Of a stretch of DNA of 64,000 nt, positions 10,387 through 24,278 are shown one piece after another. Source of the stretch: Takakia lepidozioides (taxonomy: Eukaryota > Streptophyta > Takakiopsida > Takakiales > Takakiaceae); the NCBI GenBank assembly GCA_030704615.1, contig CM060733.1, positions 28,212,001 to 28,276,000 of the forward strand, given 5' to 3'. Each line of letters opens with the position of its first letter. Position 1 is the first letter of the stretch. The position numbers and the translations under genes are program-made. The notes beneath the pieces are model-generated. The model was not told where the DNA came from and did no database searches. It saw only the letters and a program-made list of their open reading frames with translations.

Positions 10387-13300
10387 TCAAACATATTTTC
10401 CTCTGTATTTAGGTCTGAAGTCCTGGTCATTTGCGTGTCCACCAACAGGGCCTATAGCCGCCAACTTTAGATTTTGGGCCTCAAGAGCGAGGGCATCTAA
10501 TGGAGAGAACACGAGACTGTGAAGGCTACCCTTCTCCCTATTCTCTTCTGTAAACTGCACATGATTCTTTTTAAACTCTACATGCTTTCTCTGGGCACTA
10601 GCTGCCATTGCCTCTGTGTATTTACTGGTCTTTTCCATAGTCAATAGACACCGGGACCATCGTGTGCTCAAAATCTGCTCACTTTTGGCCACCAGTGTGA
10701 AGCAAGGATGCCTTGGGAAGTGGGCATCTGAACAATCCTCTCGTGCTGCAGGGAAGAAGTAGACTAGTCTTCCTCCCATGACAAGTAAACGGGCTGCCAA
10801 ATCAAGAAGATCATGAACACATTCCACCAATGTATATGGGGCAGTCGAAGGAATATGATCTGTGCGCATTTCCTCAGGTATAGTGTAAGCTTCCCTTTTT
10901 CCATTCAGCATTTTCCGACCTCCAGATTTGCGACCTCCAGCTCGCACACCATATGGTGGGTCACAAATAATTGCATGAAACATCTGCAATCCAATGACCA
11001 ACAAGAACAAATTATGGATTCTTCAGGTCTTTCCACAGTGAAAACCAAGGGTAATCCCCTTAACCCTCTTCCCCACAAAACGATGCCAGCAGAGAAAACA
11101 GTGCTTCCATTAAAGATAAGATGAAGAGCAAGGAGTTCACCTCTGCCACATTTGGACGCCATGGTGGCATGTTATTGTCCGCACGGATGAGCCCTAATGG
11201 TGGTGCCAAGTTGTACTGTGTACAAGTAAATAAAAACTCATTAATTAGGTCCAACTCAGATCCACTTTGTGCAAGGGGGCAAGAGAGAAAAGCAAGAGGG
11301 AGAGGGATAGAGATTCTGAGGGCTTCCACCTTCGGTCCTTTGTTGCGTTTGTGACTTCTCTAGGCTTTGTCAAGGTCTTATAGCTAATGAAGGTTGATCT
11401 AGGGTCTTGCCCAATTAGCAAAAAACGGTCCTCATTGACTGCTGTGATCATAAGCTTGTGGTAATGATTAGCAAAGTTCGACCAGCAGGCTATCTTGGCG
11501 AATTGTTGGGTTTTCACCCAATAATGCCAGAGCACAGCCAAAGGTATAGGGGTTGAAGGGTTATTTAAGGTGCTGTATTGGCAAAATAGAGGAAATGAAG
11601 AGAGGGAGAGACCTGTTTGAAGTTGCTCCAAACGTTGCAATCCGGGCCACGCCCATCACGAACAACCCTTATATCAATATCTGCACCCTACACCATGTAC
11701 ACAAATACAATAAATAAGTACTTCACCAATTTGCTCATTGGGATCAGCCTACATTATCCACAAACCAGGGCCTTTATTTGGAGCACCACTGACCTGGCTG
11801 ACCAGCCTTGCAGCATATTTTCCTGAGAACTATTTCACCACATCAAGTGTGTAAGCAAAATCTTTATGGATGATTATATGAGTGATATTATTTCGCCTCA
11901 AAACAGTGATTACATCCTACATCTCCAGGACACTGTATATTGCAACACATTCCTTATGGCACCGAATTCGGAAATGGTCGCCTCTTTTGTGCATACAAGA
12001 GAAGTTGTGAGAAGACTAACCACGGTCAAGGCCCCATAGTGAGCAGCTGCAATGAGGATACTTCCAGTTCCAACAAAGGGGTCATAGACAAGCTTCCCGG
12101 GCTCCACCAAGGCCTGATTAGCCATTAGGAGTGCCATTTCAGCGTCCATAGCTGTGGGGCCCAGATATCTGCGCCGACTTAGCTCGTATTTTGAAACCAA
12201 GCTGCGATTTGCTGCTCCAATCTCACGGGCGAAATACATGCGCCTGGCTTCCAGAGGTGGCAAGCCATTGTTTACAACTTGCCCATCTGTCTCTATTAAC
12301 CAAAATTTATGCTGTGGGTTCTTCAGCCGCACGTGGCCCTGCAGTCAAACAAGGAAATCTCATATGATGCTATGCTCCAATCACTACTTCAGAAACTGTC
12401 AAACAACCAGGTAGCATGTGAGCAAGGCAGAAGTGCACACCTTGAATGGAACGTAATCAACGCTTTTGATGCGGGCAGTCTGCTCAATAAAGTTGAGGAC
12501 TTTGCCAAAACAATCAACCACAATTTTGAATGTAGTATCTTCGGCCAGATAGGGTGCCTTCCTTTCTTCGGGATAGCTCCAGACGGCTTCCTTCAGTTCC
12601 TCATGGGTGTTTCCCTCCCCCCACACCTCATACATTCCCTTCAAGAGTAGGCCTGTGAAGAGCCACGTGTAAGGTATGCAAGCTTCTACCATTTTTGGAC
12701 TCTTCAGACACTGCTGTCCTTGGCATCATTGCCACAAACACCACCTCAAGTGGACAAAGAAAAAAGTTGGGTTTATTTGGTGGGGAAGACTAGTAGAGCT
12801 TCAGGGCACTTGGCCCAAATTGAAGCTTATCGTTAACAATACAATCCCATTTGGCCCTCCAAATGCTAACCCTGGCATGGGTTCGTCTAAGAATTAACCC
12901 CACATTGCATACCACAGCTCGAAGTATATTGCATCATTACAGTCAACTGCACAAGAGTCCAAGCCATTTGGAAAGACGCGACGATGGCATTGTGGTTAGA
13001 AGCATACCCAATACATCTCATCAGTCTGTGTACCCTTCCCTCGACATAATATCCACAGAAAGGCACAAGGGTCTTTCTTGTGAAACCGAGCGACTATTAC
13101 TGATCATCGAAATTAGTCAACTCTGGAGCAAGACTATACCCCAGCAAGAGAGAGAAGGGAGAGATGTGTGTTGTAGGACTGTCTTGCCCAAAAGGAGAAG
13201 TGGACGAGAGAGATGATAAATAAGGGGGGCTGGTCATACTGCGGGTGGCAATTTTTTGGGCAATTTCTTCGGAAGGAAGAAACACATAGTAGAACGGAGA

Positions 13301-13447
13301 GTCGGGATGGTGCGTTGGCGCCTGTTTCCACTGCAAACCTTGACCTGGATTTTGGCCGTCACTGACTCCATACAGCTTTGCCAAAGCCTCTACCTCCGGA
13401 AGCCGGTAGTCCAACAATCTGTGCAGAAAATAGCAGAGGTACCACAT
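10387..13447 (-). CDS. TRM11: tRNA (guanine-10-N2) methyltransferase catalytic subunit TRM11
   Basis: Six exons (13447-13240, 12652-12441, 12338-12021, 11687-11613, 11215-11141, 10983-10387) join in frame to 494 residues; human and yeast proteins are 463 and 433. The N-terminus (MWYLCYFLHRLLDYR, then VEALAKL) is the THUMP-related region of the family. Residues around 215-240 carry the SAM-binding motif I, DPFVGTGSILIAAAHYGA. An acidic GADIDIR follows, then the catalytic DPPYGVR at the start of exon 6. The enzyme makes m2G at position 10 of cytosolic tRNAs together with the small activator TRM112. All introns are GT-AG. A telo-box lies upstream of the start. The C-terminal tail after the DPPY domain (about residues 430-494) is longer and less conserved. 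Confidence 0.93.
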
Positions 13448-13824
13448 CCTTTTCTACTTCGCGATAAATGGCACTAAACCTTCTCCACCCACCACTCTTG
13501 TGAAGGACTACCATGGAAAACTGAAGTCGCCCCGCTCGCATATCTGTAACATGACATGAAAGAAGCAACGAGTGAAAACATACCATTCATACCGCCACAC
13601 CTACCTAGAAAAATTTATAAAAGAATCTATGACAGGAGCCCGATCTACCTGAATGGTGTAAGAGACCAGTCACCATATAAAAGATTCTTAATTCAACACC
13701 GTCTCTGTGATTCCAACCTCTAGAGAAAAATGGAAAGGTCAGAGACTTACCCAACACTTCCACAGCTACTACAGCAACTCTCCGTTTGTTTTCCCGCTTT
13801 CTTCCCTCTCAACGGAACCAGGTA

Positions 13825-13842
13825 GTTAGGGTTAGGGTTTTG
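13825..13842 (-). promoter_or_regulatory. Telo-box upstream of TRM11
   Basis: On the minus strand this reads as two adjacent AACCCTAA-type units, about 380 bases upstream of the TRM11 ATG. Plant telo-boxes are common in promoters and leaders of translation-related genes, which fits a tRNA-modification gene. It is a sequence match only. Confidence 0.55.
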
Positions 13843-14195
13843 GCAACGTAGCGTATAGACTTCCAGCAGTTTCCGTCCGGAGATTGACGAGAGAATTATT
13901 CGGGCATCCTCATCCCTTCCCCGCGCTGCAAGACACCTCCCCGTTATTTTCCGGTTATTTTCGGGCAGTTCGGGCACGTTCCAACAAACTTGACGACGAC
14001 GATGACGTAGTGAATATGACATGGCGACGATGACGAAGCACTATAGCACCCTATTCCTGCTCTAGGCTGAGCTAGCTTCCGACCTTCGGTCATCGCTAGA
14101 ATAAGTGTCTTCTTCAACAACAGGAAAACCAAACATGCACACAAGCCTGCCATAAAAGAGGAGCCATAGTGCATGAAGAATTGGGAGCTCAGCCA

Positions 14196-17100
14196 TTAAG
14201 CAGATGCAAGTGCATCAGGGCATTCCTCAGTAATCTTATGTATCTGTAGCAACAAATGCTCACCCACTACACGTTTGATGATGTTGGCCAGGGGGCCATC
14301 TAGATGGATACCCCCACCCTGGGATGGCAAGGCAAAAACTACTCGATTCACATCACCTGCTACTGCTGTTTCATAAACCTCTTCAAACACAGTCCTTAGA
14401 GCAGTGATAACCCCTTCATAGGGCCTGTCTCCAGATGGCACTACGTTCATGGCCAGAATGCCCTTCTCGTGCAGTGCAATACGAGCACCCATGAGAAACT
14501 TGGGCTCAAGGAAGGAGGAAGGGGGAGAGCTAAGTCCCAAGCGTGCATCTCCTTCATCCACATCCACAATAATGACGTGCATTCGAGGATCATTTGGATC
14601 ACATGCGGCTTTCGTACCTCGCACTTCGTTCGAGTCACATTTTCCAGAGGGGAGATCGGGAGATCTAGGAACCAAGAGAGCTGGTGTATACTGCCCAATA
14701 CCAGGTGCTTGTTCATGAAACCCACAGTTTTTGCGAGTGTTCCCTCTCCCAAGGGACTGTTGCAGATCACACTCGGACCCATCTAGATGGGCTATGAAAC
14801 TATTACGACCTAAAAGAGCTGGAACGAGTTGACCCTTGGTGGCACTTTCCGTAGAATGACCGAGGGGAGCACCACTATTCTCCTGGACCGAAATCTGCTC
14901 CATGCAGGTGCTCTGGTCTGGATTGGAGAAACAAGTTCCAGCCCTCACTCCCCTATACATCTCTGCCTCCTGCTTTAAGCCCAGACTAGCAGCAGCTGCA
15001 CTTACCTTAACTTCATCCCCAGCCATGAACATAAAATGTGTTTCCTGTGTAGCACCGCTCTTCGAACAAGCAGAAAAATCTATTGATCTGACTCCAGGGC
15101 CAGAACGTTCCTCCCCCATGAAGTGCTGCCCAGTAGTAGCCACTTTGTCATCAGAAGCCGTCCCCCAGCCATTACTGCAGCCTACCACCTTTTCTTTTCC
15201 GTCCTGTGAAATGGAATGGACCTCCCCAATCAAGTCTCTAGAGTGAGCCTCCTGTGGGAGGATGCTTTCATGCATGGGCAGGCAGGCTGCCCCAGAGAGG
15301 TCAGGGGAAGAATCATCATCATGGGCATTTTGCCAAGCCTTGACGAGGGGGGTTGCAATGAGACTCATGTTTGCAACTTGTGTTGCAATTCTGTCAACAA
15401 ATAGGCCCCCATCCCCAACTTGCAGTTTCATGCACTCATCTTCCACAAGCCCGAAGTGCCGGCGTGCAAGATCCAACACAACTTCATCCGCATCCACTCC
15501 CTACATGGATCCATCATTACACTGTCAAATTTTCTCACTTGGCAATCCATATCTGAGCTACCCAGACAGTGCTTGCTGTAGACACATCCAAAGATTTTAG
15601 AGTGAGAGAGAGATAGAGGACTGCAAATGGCTTGATTAACAAGATCCTGTCTAACAAAACCCAAGGATTCGCAGTAATCAGTACAAATGTTTACATGTAT
15701 CATCATCCAAACACGAGTTCATCCACTCCAAACACTTTGAAGTGCACAACCTCTGTGCAGTTATATCTACTGCGTTTGCATAACACTTTCGGCAAAATTC
15801 TGGCACCAAATCCACAAGCTGCCAAAGAGGGGTTTATACACAACTACCTTCACAAACATATTGGAACACAGATTTACCTGAATATGAAACCCAAAATGTT
15901 TGTGCAAAAAAATTGGTAGAGCCCCTCCACCAACCCCAATCGCCAGCACTCTCACCTTCTGACCAAGTCCCATGCAAGCTTGCAGGCACGGTGCTGCCAG
16001 AACAAGACCTGCCACAATGGGTGCTAAATATTTATGTACCAAATGTGTGTGGTCGAGTGTATTTCCATCATGCAGTACTCTCAGATTCTGACTTTCTTTG
16101 ACACCCAAGTTCCGACATTCCTTCTTTTCACAACAAGGCTCATGCTCCATTGCTTCAGCCTCAATGCCCCTGCCTGGAGGAATCAAGACTCTCTTTGAAG
16201 TATATGATTGTAAGGATCCCTCACTCAGGTTGCTATTTCTTGCACAACAACAGCGATGCCTACTCTCTTCCGCCATCAGACCCTCAGAAATTGAAGTATC
16301 TATCTCCAACACCAAAGGACAAACAAGAGCAACTTCTGTCTGAATCAAATTGGGCATTCGCTTGAATCGAAGCCTACGCCTCCATACAAATCTAACATCT
16401 TTGCCACTTCCAGCTTCATCACTATTCAACTGCTTTAACAAGAGCACAGAATCATCTAACGGGCTAAAGTCATTGCACTCCTGAGCAAATTCAACTTGCT
16501 GTCCAGTCCGCATTTTGGGATTTTCCAACAAACATGGCCCCCTGTGTGACACAGATAACTCTGATTGAAACTTTGGGGATTGGAGCTGTTGGATAGATGG
16601 TCGGGATCGGTGGCATTCTGACAAACTAAGCCCGAACTCTGATCCAAAGTCCTGACCATCTTCAGGGTCATCCTCCTCCATGAGCTCCACGTCTTCTACC
16701 ACTATGAGGCCTGTCACTGGCGAGAAAGCTTCCTCTACCACCACCCGGCGCACAATGTTGTCTGTATATGCAACAAAAGGGATGACTGGTGGCCCATTCT
16801 GGAAGCAAATCCTTGGCGCCAGGGCAACTACAAGCGACCCCAATTCCTTCTTCAACGCTTCATCCGCGCAAATAGGGCACTCACAAATCCTGCGCAAGTC
16901 CTCATGTTTTTCTTTCACTAATATCTGATCTCTCCTCGCATGCTCTCCATGGGAACTCTCTTTGTCTTTCTCTCTCACGTTCTTGTTTATCTTTTCATCT
17001 TCATGCATTCCTCCCTTAATCCTCTCATATGCTTCACCCTCTTTTTTTTCTTTTCTCTTTCTTTCCTTCCTCCTTTTCAATCTCCCATTCGATTCCCTAC

Positions 17101-17905
17101 ATTCTCCACGTAGTCGCTGTCTCTCTCCCTCCTTGCAGTGAATCTGTCTCTCTGTACGCCTTTCTAAACGTTGCACTTTCTTCTCCTTCCCATTTTCGCC
17201 AAGTCCCTGTCTCTCGCTCATAAATGCACCTTCTCCATCAACGAATTCCATCTCTGTAGACAGTTGTCCCCCAACACTCTCTCTACTCTTCTTATTTAGT
17301 CTCTTCCTGCTAACAGAGTCTGCAATAACATCCTCAAGATTTCTTTTCTTTTCAAAAGCATGTATTTTAGGCTCTTCGATCAACTTGCATCTACTGCCCT
17401 GCATACACGCTGTCTCCTTGGAATCCTCTTGAAATTCTGCTCCCTTGCCTGTACAACTATGCCACATCCTTCTCCCCCGATCACCTTTTCTTCCACAATT
17501 TTCATACTCTCCCGTTTTTCTCTTTCCCCGTCCCTCCTTTGCAATCGAGTGATTTATACGTCCTGTGCGAGTTCTAGATCGAAACCCACTTTGATCAAAC
17601 GCTCTTGAACAATTTCTGAGTATGACTACAAACCTAGATACCCCTGCAGATGCAAGTAGCTGCCACTGGCCTCCCTCAGAACAATAGACCCAGTCCTCTT
17701 CTCTGCCCCTCGGAACCAGCATGGCCGCACACTTCACCTGGCTGTCTCTCTCCACGGCTGAATCCAGTACAACCACAGTAACCGTCCTCTCCTCTGACGC
17801 TCCGCCTCCGCTTGGACAGCTTCTGCGAGGATAACTTAACACAAGCCGACGGCCCGGTTGCACATGCTCAAATGTGTCTGTTTCCAGATCCAAGGACCTG
17901 TCCAT
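14196..17905 (-). CDS. METTL13-like methyltransferase, C-terminal half only
   Basis: Two exons (17905-15878 and 15500-14196) join in phase as HFGFHIQ / GVDADEVVLDLARRHFG to 1,110 residues. The N-terminal 100 residues match the middle of METTL13/FEAT (VPRGREEDWVYCSEGGQWQLL). Then comes about 240 residues of Lys/Arg/Glu-rich, probably disordered insert. The family sequence resumes at LVVALAPRICFQNGPPVIPF and VTGLIVVEDVELM. The Rossmann SAM-binding core is GQKVRVLAIGVGGGALPIFL plus the acidic GVDADE, and the tail is the family's MHVIIVDVDEGDARLGLSSPP block. METTL13 methylates eEF1A in animals; its C-terminal module targets Lys55 and its N-terminal module the N-terminus. The N-terminal methyltransferase module is absent here and nothing like it lies just upstream. 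The second exon has a second large Ser/Gly-rich insert of about 230 residues. Confidence 0.8.
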
Positions 17906-18403
17906 CGCCCCCACTAGCAAGAGACAACTGAGAGAGAGATTCCAGACCTAGGTACATCTCTACTCTCATTCAGGTTTAGGTGCACGACCGTATACTATAA
18001 ATGGGGCACCGCGCTTTTCACTAGACGTTGTCCACTTGCTTCTTCCTCACTCGAGCGATGACGAATCTAGATCAACACATCTAGAGCATTCATGCGACTC
18101 TCCCAGATAAGCTGTTCACGTGTGATCTACAGACAAGGACGAAAGGCGCTGAGTATGTATATTGATTGTTGTGAATCATATAACATGTGGCATTTGCTTC
18201 TTACAAAAAACACAGCTCAACTCCAGATTTCAGAGCCCTCCCTCTTCTATCTTTCAAACCAAGGTAGGCATATAAGTGTTGAGCACTTTACTGTTTTACT
18301 TTGCATCTCATGAAGATCAGACTACATCTACCAATTTTGCTGCTCCTAATTTAGGTTAAAAAAAATCTTTCTTTTGTATGCTCAGACTGTGTCATTGAAC
18401 TCT
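17906..18403. other. Spacer between METTL13-like start and MATE stop
   Basis: About 500 bases with no coding signal. It should hold the METTL13-like promoter and leader and the MATE 3' UTR. Confidence 0.5.
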
Positions 18404-21400
18404 TCAGCTGGCGACAAGTCCTTCAGTCTCCTTGTCAACTGCCAACGTTGCAGCAGCACCTAGAACCTGCCCATCACCAACACAAGATTTAGATCAGAAG
18501 CTGATAATACATGTTGAGTATCACTGAAGTAGTATTCAAAATTCAAGTAGCTCAACCCCTTCTCATCAGCTCATTTTTGGCGTGTAGTGAGACACAAATG
18601 CCTAGAAAAGCTGGACAGTACACAGGATGATTTGACCATCAAAGGCTGGTCTGTGATATCATCTTTGGTTGCCTTTACCTAGGTGGTGAAACTGCCGTGT
18701 GCCCAGCTCCATGTCCATGGGCAAAGTTCACAAGTTAGAAATACAGAACCTAGTTCAGCATTTGTCGCCTCAAAAGTCTCCCTAATAGAATGTGCAATTG
18801 CATGACAATGTCACAAAGCACAGCTAACATTGGTATAGCAGTGACAACTTACATGGCTGTTCCAGTGTGATTGAATATAGAAGAAGTGGTAAACGAAGCG
18901 TGTGCCAAAATATAGCACAAGACACCACCATATACCCTTGAGGCCCCAATTGTTTCTAAATGTGAGAGCCAAGGCAAAAAGAACTCCTCCCAAGTTCAAA
19001 AATTGCATCCGTGGCAAGTACGCAAAATCACCTGCAGGCGGTCAACAAACAAGTGAGTACTGTACGTCTAAGAGCAGCTTGTAGATTCTCATGGCTGTCT
19101 AGTAGTAGCAAACAGACAAGACGGCAAAGCCAGAGAGGAGGAATGATTTACCACATGCAATAGCAATGCCTTCAATCACAATCACCATAGCGCACAACAA
19201 TTCACACAGCATACTCTGTAGCGTCACTGACTTCACCAACTGCCTAACGCGTTCGTCAGATGTGAGCCAAGAAGCGCCGAAGTAGTGAACCGATGCCACA
19301 CACCCCATCAATAACACTCCAACCACAATTGCAAAACCCAACAGCATCCGTGCCACAGCTTGTGCCCTCTGTAATCATTCACACTTCCATGATCTCAAAG
19401 ACTCTCCATTTCTTTCTGAAAAGTCTCTGTCCCCCTAATTTTGGGATTAAAGACCTTTAAGGAGATCAGTTGCCCAACAAATAACCCAAGATAAATCTCA
19501 CTACTGAGGTTAGCCTTTAATCGTGTAGCTGCTTTCCCGCTCATATTTGCAAAAGCATAATATGAGCTCATTGCCATGAACCTCCAAGAGGATTTCACTG
19601 TTAACCAATTGTGGTTCATGCAGTGATCAAAAGGCATCCATGTACTTGGTGTTCTCAGTGGTATTTGGAAAAGCTTTGCCCAGGCAATGTGGTCTATATT
19701 CCAAGACAGGATGAATCAGTAAGGAAATTTACTGGTCATCCCCCAGCACAAAGATGTACACAATTGCAATATTTAGCTAGTTGCATGCACACTGTCTTCC
19801 AGAATGGATGCCAAGTGATCCCCTTTATTTGCTAATAAAGGACTCTTTAACAGTGTAATAAGGGGTAGGTGGAACCTTTGGCTTAGTCTTCACATGGCAT
19901 GCTACAAGTGATTGAGCAGCAATTGAGAGGGATTCCGGAATGTAGCTCAATGTCCAGAACACCTAACCAGGAAAATGAAATGTAAGTATCACTCATGTGA
20001 AGAACAAACCACACGAGATTCCTATCAAAAGATAAACAGTAACCTGGATTTGCAGAAATGCTCAGTGAACATCAAAAGTCCAAATCGAAGAAATTTCCAA
20101 GAAAATGATGAGACCCTGAGAAGTCACAGGAAGGTACACGTACTTGCATAGCGACTTGGTGGGCAGCCATACTCAAAGTCCCTGAAGATGCTGCTGCCTT
20201 TGCCATCAATGTATATACAGCCTGCATTGCGAATTTTCTAAGATGCTTAGCATTAATTAGATGGCAGACAATGACCATATCGGCAGACCACAACACTGAT
20301 GGAGACTTGAGACACTCCATGCAGGTTCAGACTTACAAACTAAGTTGAAAAAGACGGAAAGATACCAGTTCTCAGCACCAAACATCAGTTGAGAAAGTAA
20401 GCACCACCCAGCTAGAAATAGAAATCAAATACACGTACCATGCCAAGAGCACACCTCAAAACCAAGGGACCAGCCAGGGTCAAAAATGGTCCAAGCACTT
20501 CCAATGTAGGAAGGCCATACCATCGAACTTGAAGCGGAAGTTGCTGAGGCTCATCATGACCTTGTTCTGCTGTCCTCAAAGACATTCTTGTTAACGCTCT
20601 CACCAACAGGACGACAGCAAAATATTGAGAGAAAAGTGTTGCCCACGCTGCTCCTGCAACTCCCCTGAATGTAAGAATCAACATTAACAGTGGTCTATGG
20701 GTGTCGGAAACCATATCTGCTTGCTAAATCTCAAATTGAATGGGAATTTTTTTCTGTTTCTGTGAGCAAAACTCATGGCCAGTATATATACTTATATCTC
20801 ATATGTGACAAACAATAGTTTGGATATTCTGTCCCTCCCAAAGAGTGCAATCAAGATAGTACAAATCACATCACATTGCACTCTAGATTTCCTCATCTCA
20901 CAGCATCAAGAGCTTGAGAAGATATCTACTGCTTTTTTATGTAGGAGACTCTCTAGGACCACTTACTTACAATTTTGTAGTTCTATGGGGCTTGTCACAG
21001 GCTGGTGACTTGATTCCCCAAATCTGTCTAACCGCTACAGAAAACCCACAGCTAAGTACTGACAACATGAAAGAAAACACTAGTTGATCTTCAGAGTTGC
21101 AAAATGTTGGTTGAAGTTAGAATAGATGGATCATACCAGCCAAGACGCAGAGTTAGAACAACATCTCCAACTACATTGAAGGCGGCAGCCATGGTATTGA
21201 TGGCAAGTGGAGTGCGAGCATCCTGGCGCCCCAAGCATGCACCTTGGCCAACAATCAAGACCAGCACCGCCGGCGCTGTAAACCACAATCTTGGTCAAAA
21301 ACATAATAACAGATGCATGACTATACAAGTCATCTACTGCATTGTAAATCGAGACCATAACAACTCATAATGGTGGCAGGATGTCACTTCCCGGTTGTTT

Positions 21401-24278
21401 AAATCACCCATACAATTTATCTTGATAAATCAAAGACAATGGGGAAAACTTCTAGGATGGTAACTCAACAAAAACTAATAATCAGCTGCTATAGGAATAG
21501 AGTTGTTATATAGAACTTCAGTTGAAGAGGAGAGCTTTGCACCAGAGAGAGCACGCACGCGCAGGTAAATGAGTGCAGGCTCCAGATAGTCTTTTCCCGT
21601 CCCCATGATACCCAATAGTTGTTCAGCAAATAGCTCCATAATTATAATGACAGCAAGACCAGAGAGTACTGCCAAAACTAGGGCATGGCTCAGGAGCTTG
21701 GATGCCTGTCAAACCATAACCAGAAACCACTGAGACTTAAAATATATGAAGCAGAATCCTTTCCGAAAGGCTTAACATTCATGACATGAAGCAAAGGTTA
21801 ATTGCCAATGACCACAGGGCTGGGGATGAAGCAAAGTCTTATAGCTAATGCTGTGATGGTGAGACCAATATGTAAAGAAGAAGAAGAACACAAACACGCC
21901 AGAAGAGGTCCAGGGAGCATATGGAACACAATCCCACTTAAGAGCAGCTGCAGAGCATGTCAAAACCCAGCCTGCTTGGAGGCGAGGTGCCTCATGCAGG
22001 ACTTAAGACTGCAAATCTTCATGTTAGCATTTGTCACCACACACATGTAAGCATACATGTCAGAGCAAAAAGAAAAGAGAATTGTTTTAGACCAGACCTG
22101 CAGTTGCTGATCTTCAGATGTGGATGCTTGAAGGCCAATGCTGGCTAACAAGTTGCAAGTGGCTGCGCCCAAAAATGTAAATATCTGCACAGACTCTGTG
22201 TCAAGGCACAAGCTTAAAAGAACACAGTTATCTAAGTTATGCATTGACATTAGTACAGCTCTGATTTTTGCAAATATCCATCATTGTGGTTCAGCAGATA
22301 TAACATCAACTTGTCATCACAGATAGTTCACCACACCAAATCCATGATGTGAAGCTCGAAACTTGGCTAAAACAAATTATTTTCCACTATATACAGACAA
22401 GCTGAGGAGAATCGAGATGGATCCAGCAAGGTGCAAGCAGCTCTTGTCACCTGGAAAACAAAATTGAAAATTGAGGTATTTGGGCCAAGCGCAGCAAGTT
22501 GGATGGAGCCCACTTGCCCAACACAGCCTGTATCAATTAAGCTCATTACTGGATCTGATAGCCTGCCAATCCCATACATTGTCCAGTGAGGACCAACAGC
22601 ATGGAGCCATGGACCCTATGGTTGTCTCACTGAGAGTTTGTTTGGTAGACCTGAGGTCTACATCAAAATATCATTCTACCTGGAGGGACTATCCTGTTGC
22701 ACCATAAATGGACATTGGCAGGGAGAAGAAGTTTTGATAGAGTGGAGTGGATTAAATACGAGTATAGAGAGCTACTTGCTGTGTTTTCCAAGGAAATATA
22801 GGCTCCACAACAGCTGATTGAGCTGTGTTTGAACCATACTCCCACAGGCCCTGTATTGAGGGCATTCAGGGGCTGCCGATGTTTCCATACGGACACCTTT
22901 CCACTCACAGATCAAGCGCAAGCAACTGTTCGGTTGAACCTGCGCACCTAGACAATTTGCAAAAGGAAACTAGAACCCACTCTGCCAGAAACTTGTGCAA
23001 TTGCATTGGCTGAATGCCTCTCTTACTCTCTCCATGCTAATCATCTCACTAATAACACTAATTCTGGTATGGATACAGATCTTGTAGAAATCTGCAAGTG
23101 CAGCCCACATGTCCAGAGGTGACTGACAGATAATTGATTCTCATGATTTCACATTTCCTTTAGACTGCCTTTAATCTCCTCCTCACCTACCCAGGTATCT
23201 TCCGCAGCAAGAAGAGGAATGCTTTTAAGCATCATCACAAACACTACAATCAACAAACACTGTTAAAGCATTACTATACACTGGGGTGGTACTCACACAG
23301 CTCCAAGAGCTGGCACCACCAGGTTCAGGATGCTTCTTAAAACATCCTCCTCCTCCCGTGCTCTCGAGCCTGCTTGTTCATACAAAATGAGAAAAAGAAA
23401 AGGCTACAGGAACAAAGAAGAACAAAGTTGGGAAGTGAAAGACATCATCAATTACACAATTTGAAGAGATGGGCCCAACTTTTTCTTTCTGAAGCAATAG
23501 CCATACTTGATCATTGTCCTACCTCTCAAACGACAGCCCAGCATGCACGGCACTTGGGTCACACATGTGGGAAGAAGTTCGTGCTCACAACTCTAACACA
23601 TTTCACAGCAATTGCTCTCAAAGATGTTGTCTCTGAACGCGTGCCCCCAAGGTTTCACAGTACGACACTCTCTCTCTCGTTCTTACCGAGCGCGACATCT
23701 TTAGAAAAAGGACAGTCTAAAAATTGCATTGCGTCGTTCTAACTAGAGAGGACAAGGAAGAAACCTTGTGGGGTAGCCTCGAAAGCAGGCGGACAACTTG
23801 GCTTCCACTCCCCGCCATCCTGCAGGTGGGTAACACGAATTAGATATATAATTGCCCTGTTGGCATTGTTTGACAATTCATGTTAATACAATCACTGCAC
23901 TCTGGGACGTATTTCCTGGTACAAAGTGAAATTGGAGCTGCCATCTGCAAGTGCAATTGTAATCATGAGCATTCTCTCCCTGTCTCCTAAGAGAGAGTTC
24001 AATTGTGGGTGGATGTCTATCTATCTATTAACGAAGCATAAGAGAGGTATACGAGAGATTTTACCGACCTGTTGGATCTCTAATGCATCCTCCGAAAAGC
24101 TTGCATGCATCCTAACGGTGCCGATCGAGAGTGACTTTATGGATAATCTCAAGCTGGGAGGACGAATAACCGTGGCGGGTGGGCGCAAAGCATGTGGTGG
24201 TACATTACTACGTACTGCGGAGAAAGATGAGCGAGACACTTGCAACATCATCACAGGCTGCCGAGTGAAGAGTTGCAA
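18404..24278 (-). CDS. Plastid-type MATE efflux carrier (EDS5/DTX46-47 clade)
   Basis: Thirteen exons join in consistent phase to 562 residues (Arabidopsis EDS5 has 543): 24278-24069, 23819-23765, 23369-23297, 22562-22451, 22184-22098, 21705-21543, 21275-21137, 20664-20439, 20221-20144, 19962-19876, 19368-19152, 19031-18853, 18466-18404. Exon 1 encodes a Ser/Arg-rich, acid-poor leader (MQLFTRQPVMMLQVSRSSF) typical of a chloroplast transit peptide. The membrane core begins SILNLVVPALGAV / LSDPVMSLIDTGCVGQ and keeps MATE landmarks: LAALGP, GLQASTSEDQQ, YLRVRALSAPAVL, GDVVLTLRLGWG and SMAAHQVAMQ. Twelve hydrophobic helices fit. The family uses ion gradients to export organic compounds; EDS5 moves isochorismate out of plastids for salicylate synthesis. 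The substrate here is unknown. Confidence 0.92.

Noticed and set aside
14449-15246. Plus-strand frames over the METTL13-like exon
   Set aside because: They are antisense to a frame with clear methyltransferase motifs and have no features of their own.
17906-18403. N-terminal half of METTL13 in the upstream spacer
   Set aside because: I looked for a methyltransferase motif I and the DFYS-type start on the minus strand and found none.
22367-22579. MATE exon starting MYGIGRLSDP
   Set aside because: The in-frame ATG is inside the intron; the acceptor ttggcag places the exon start at 22562, which restores the family spacing.
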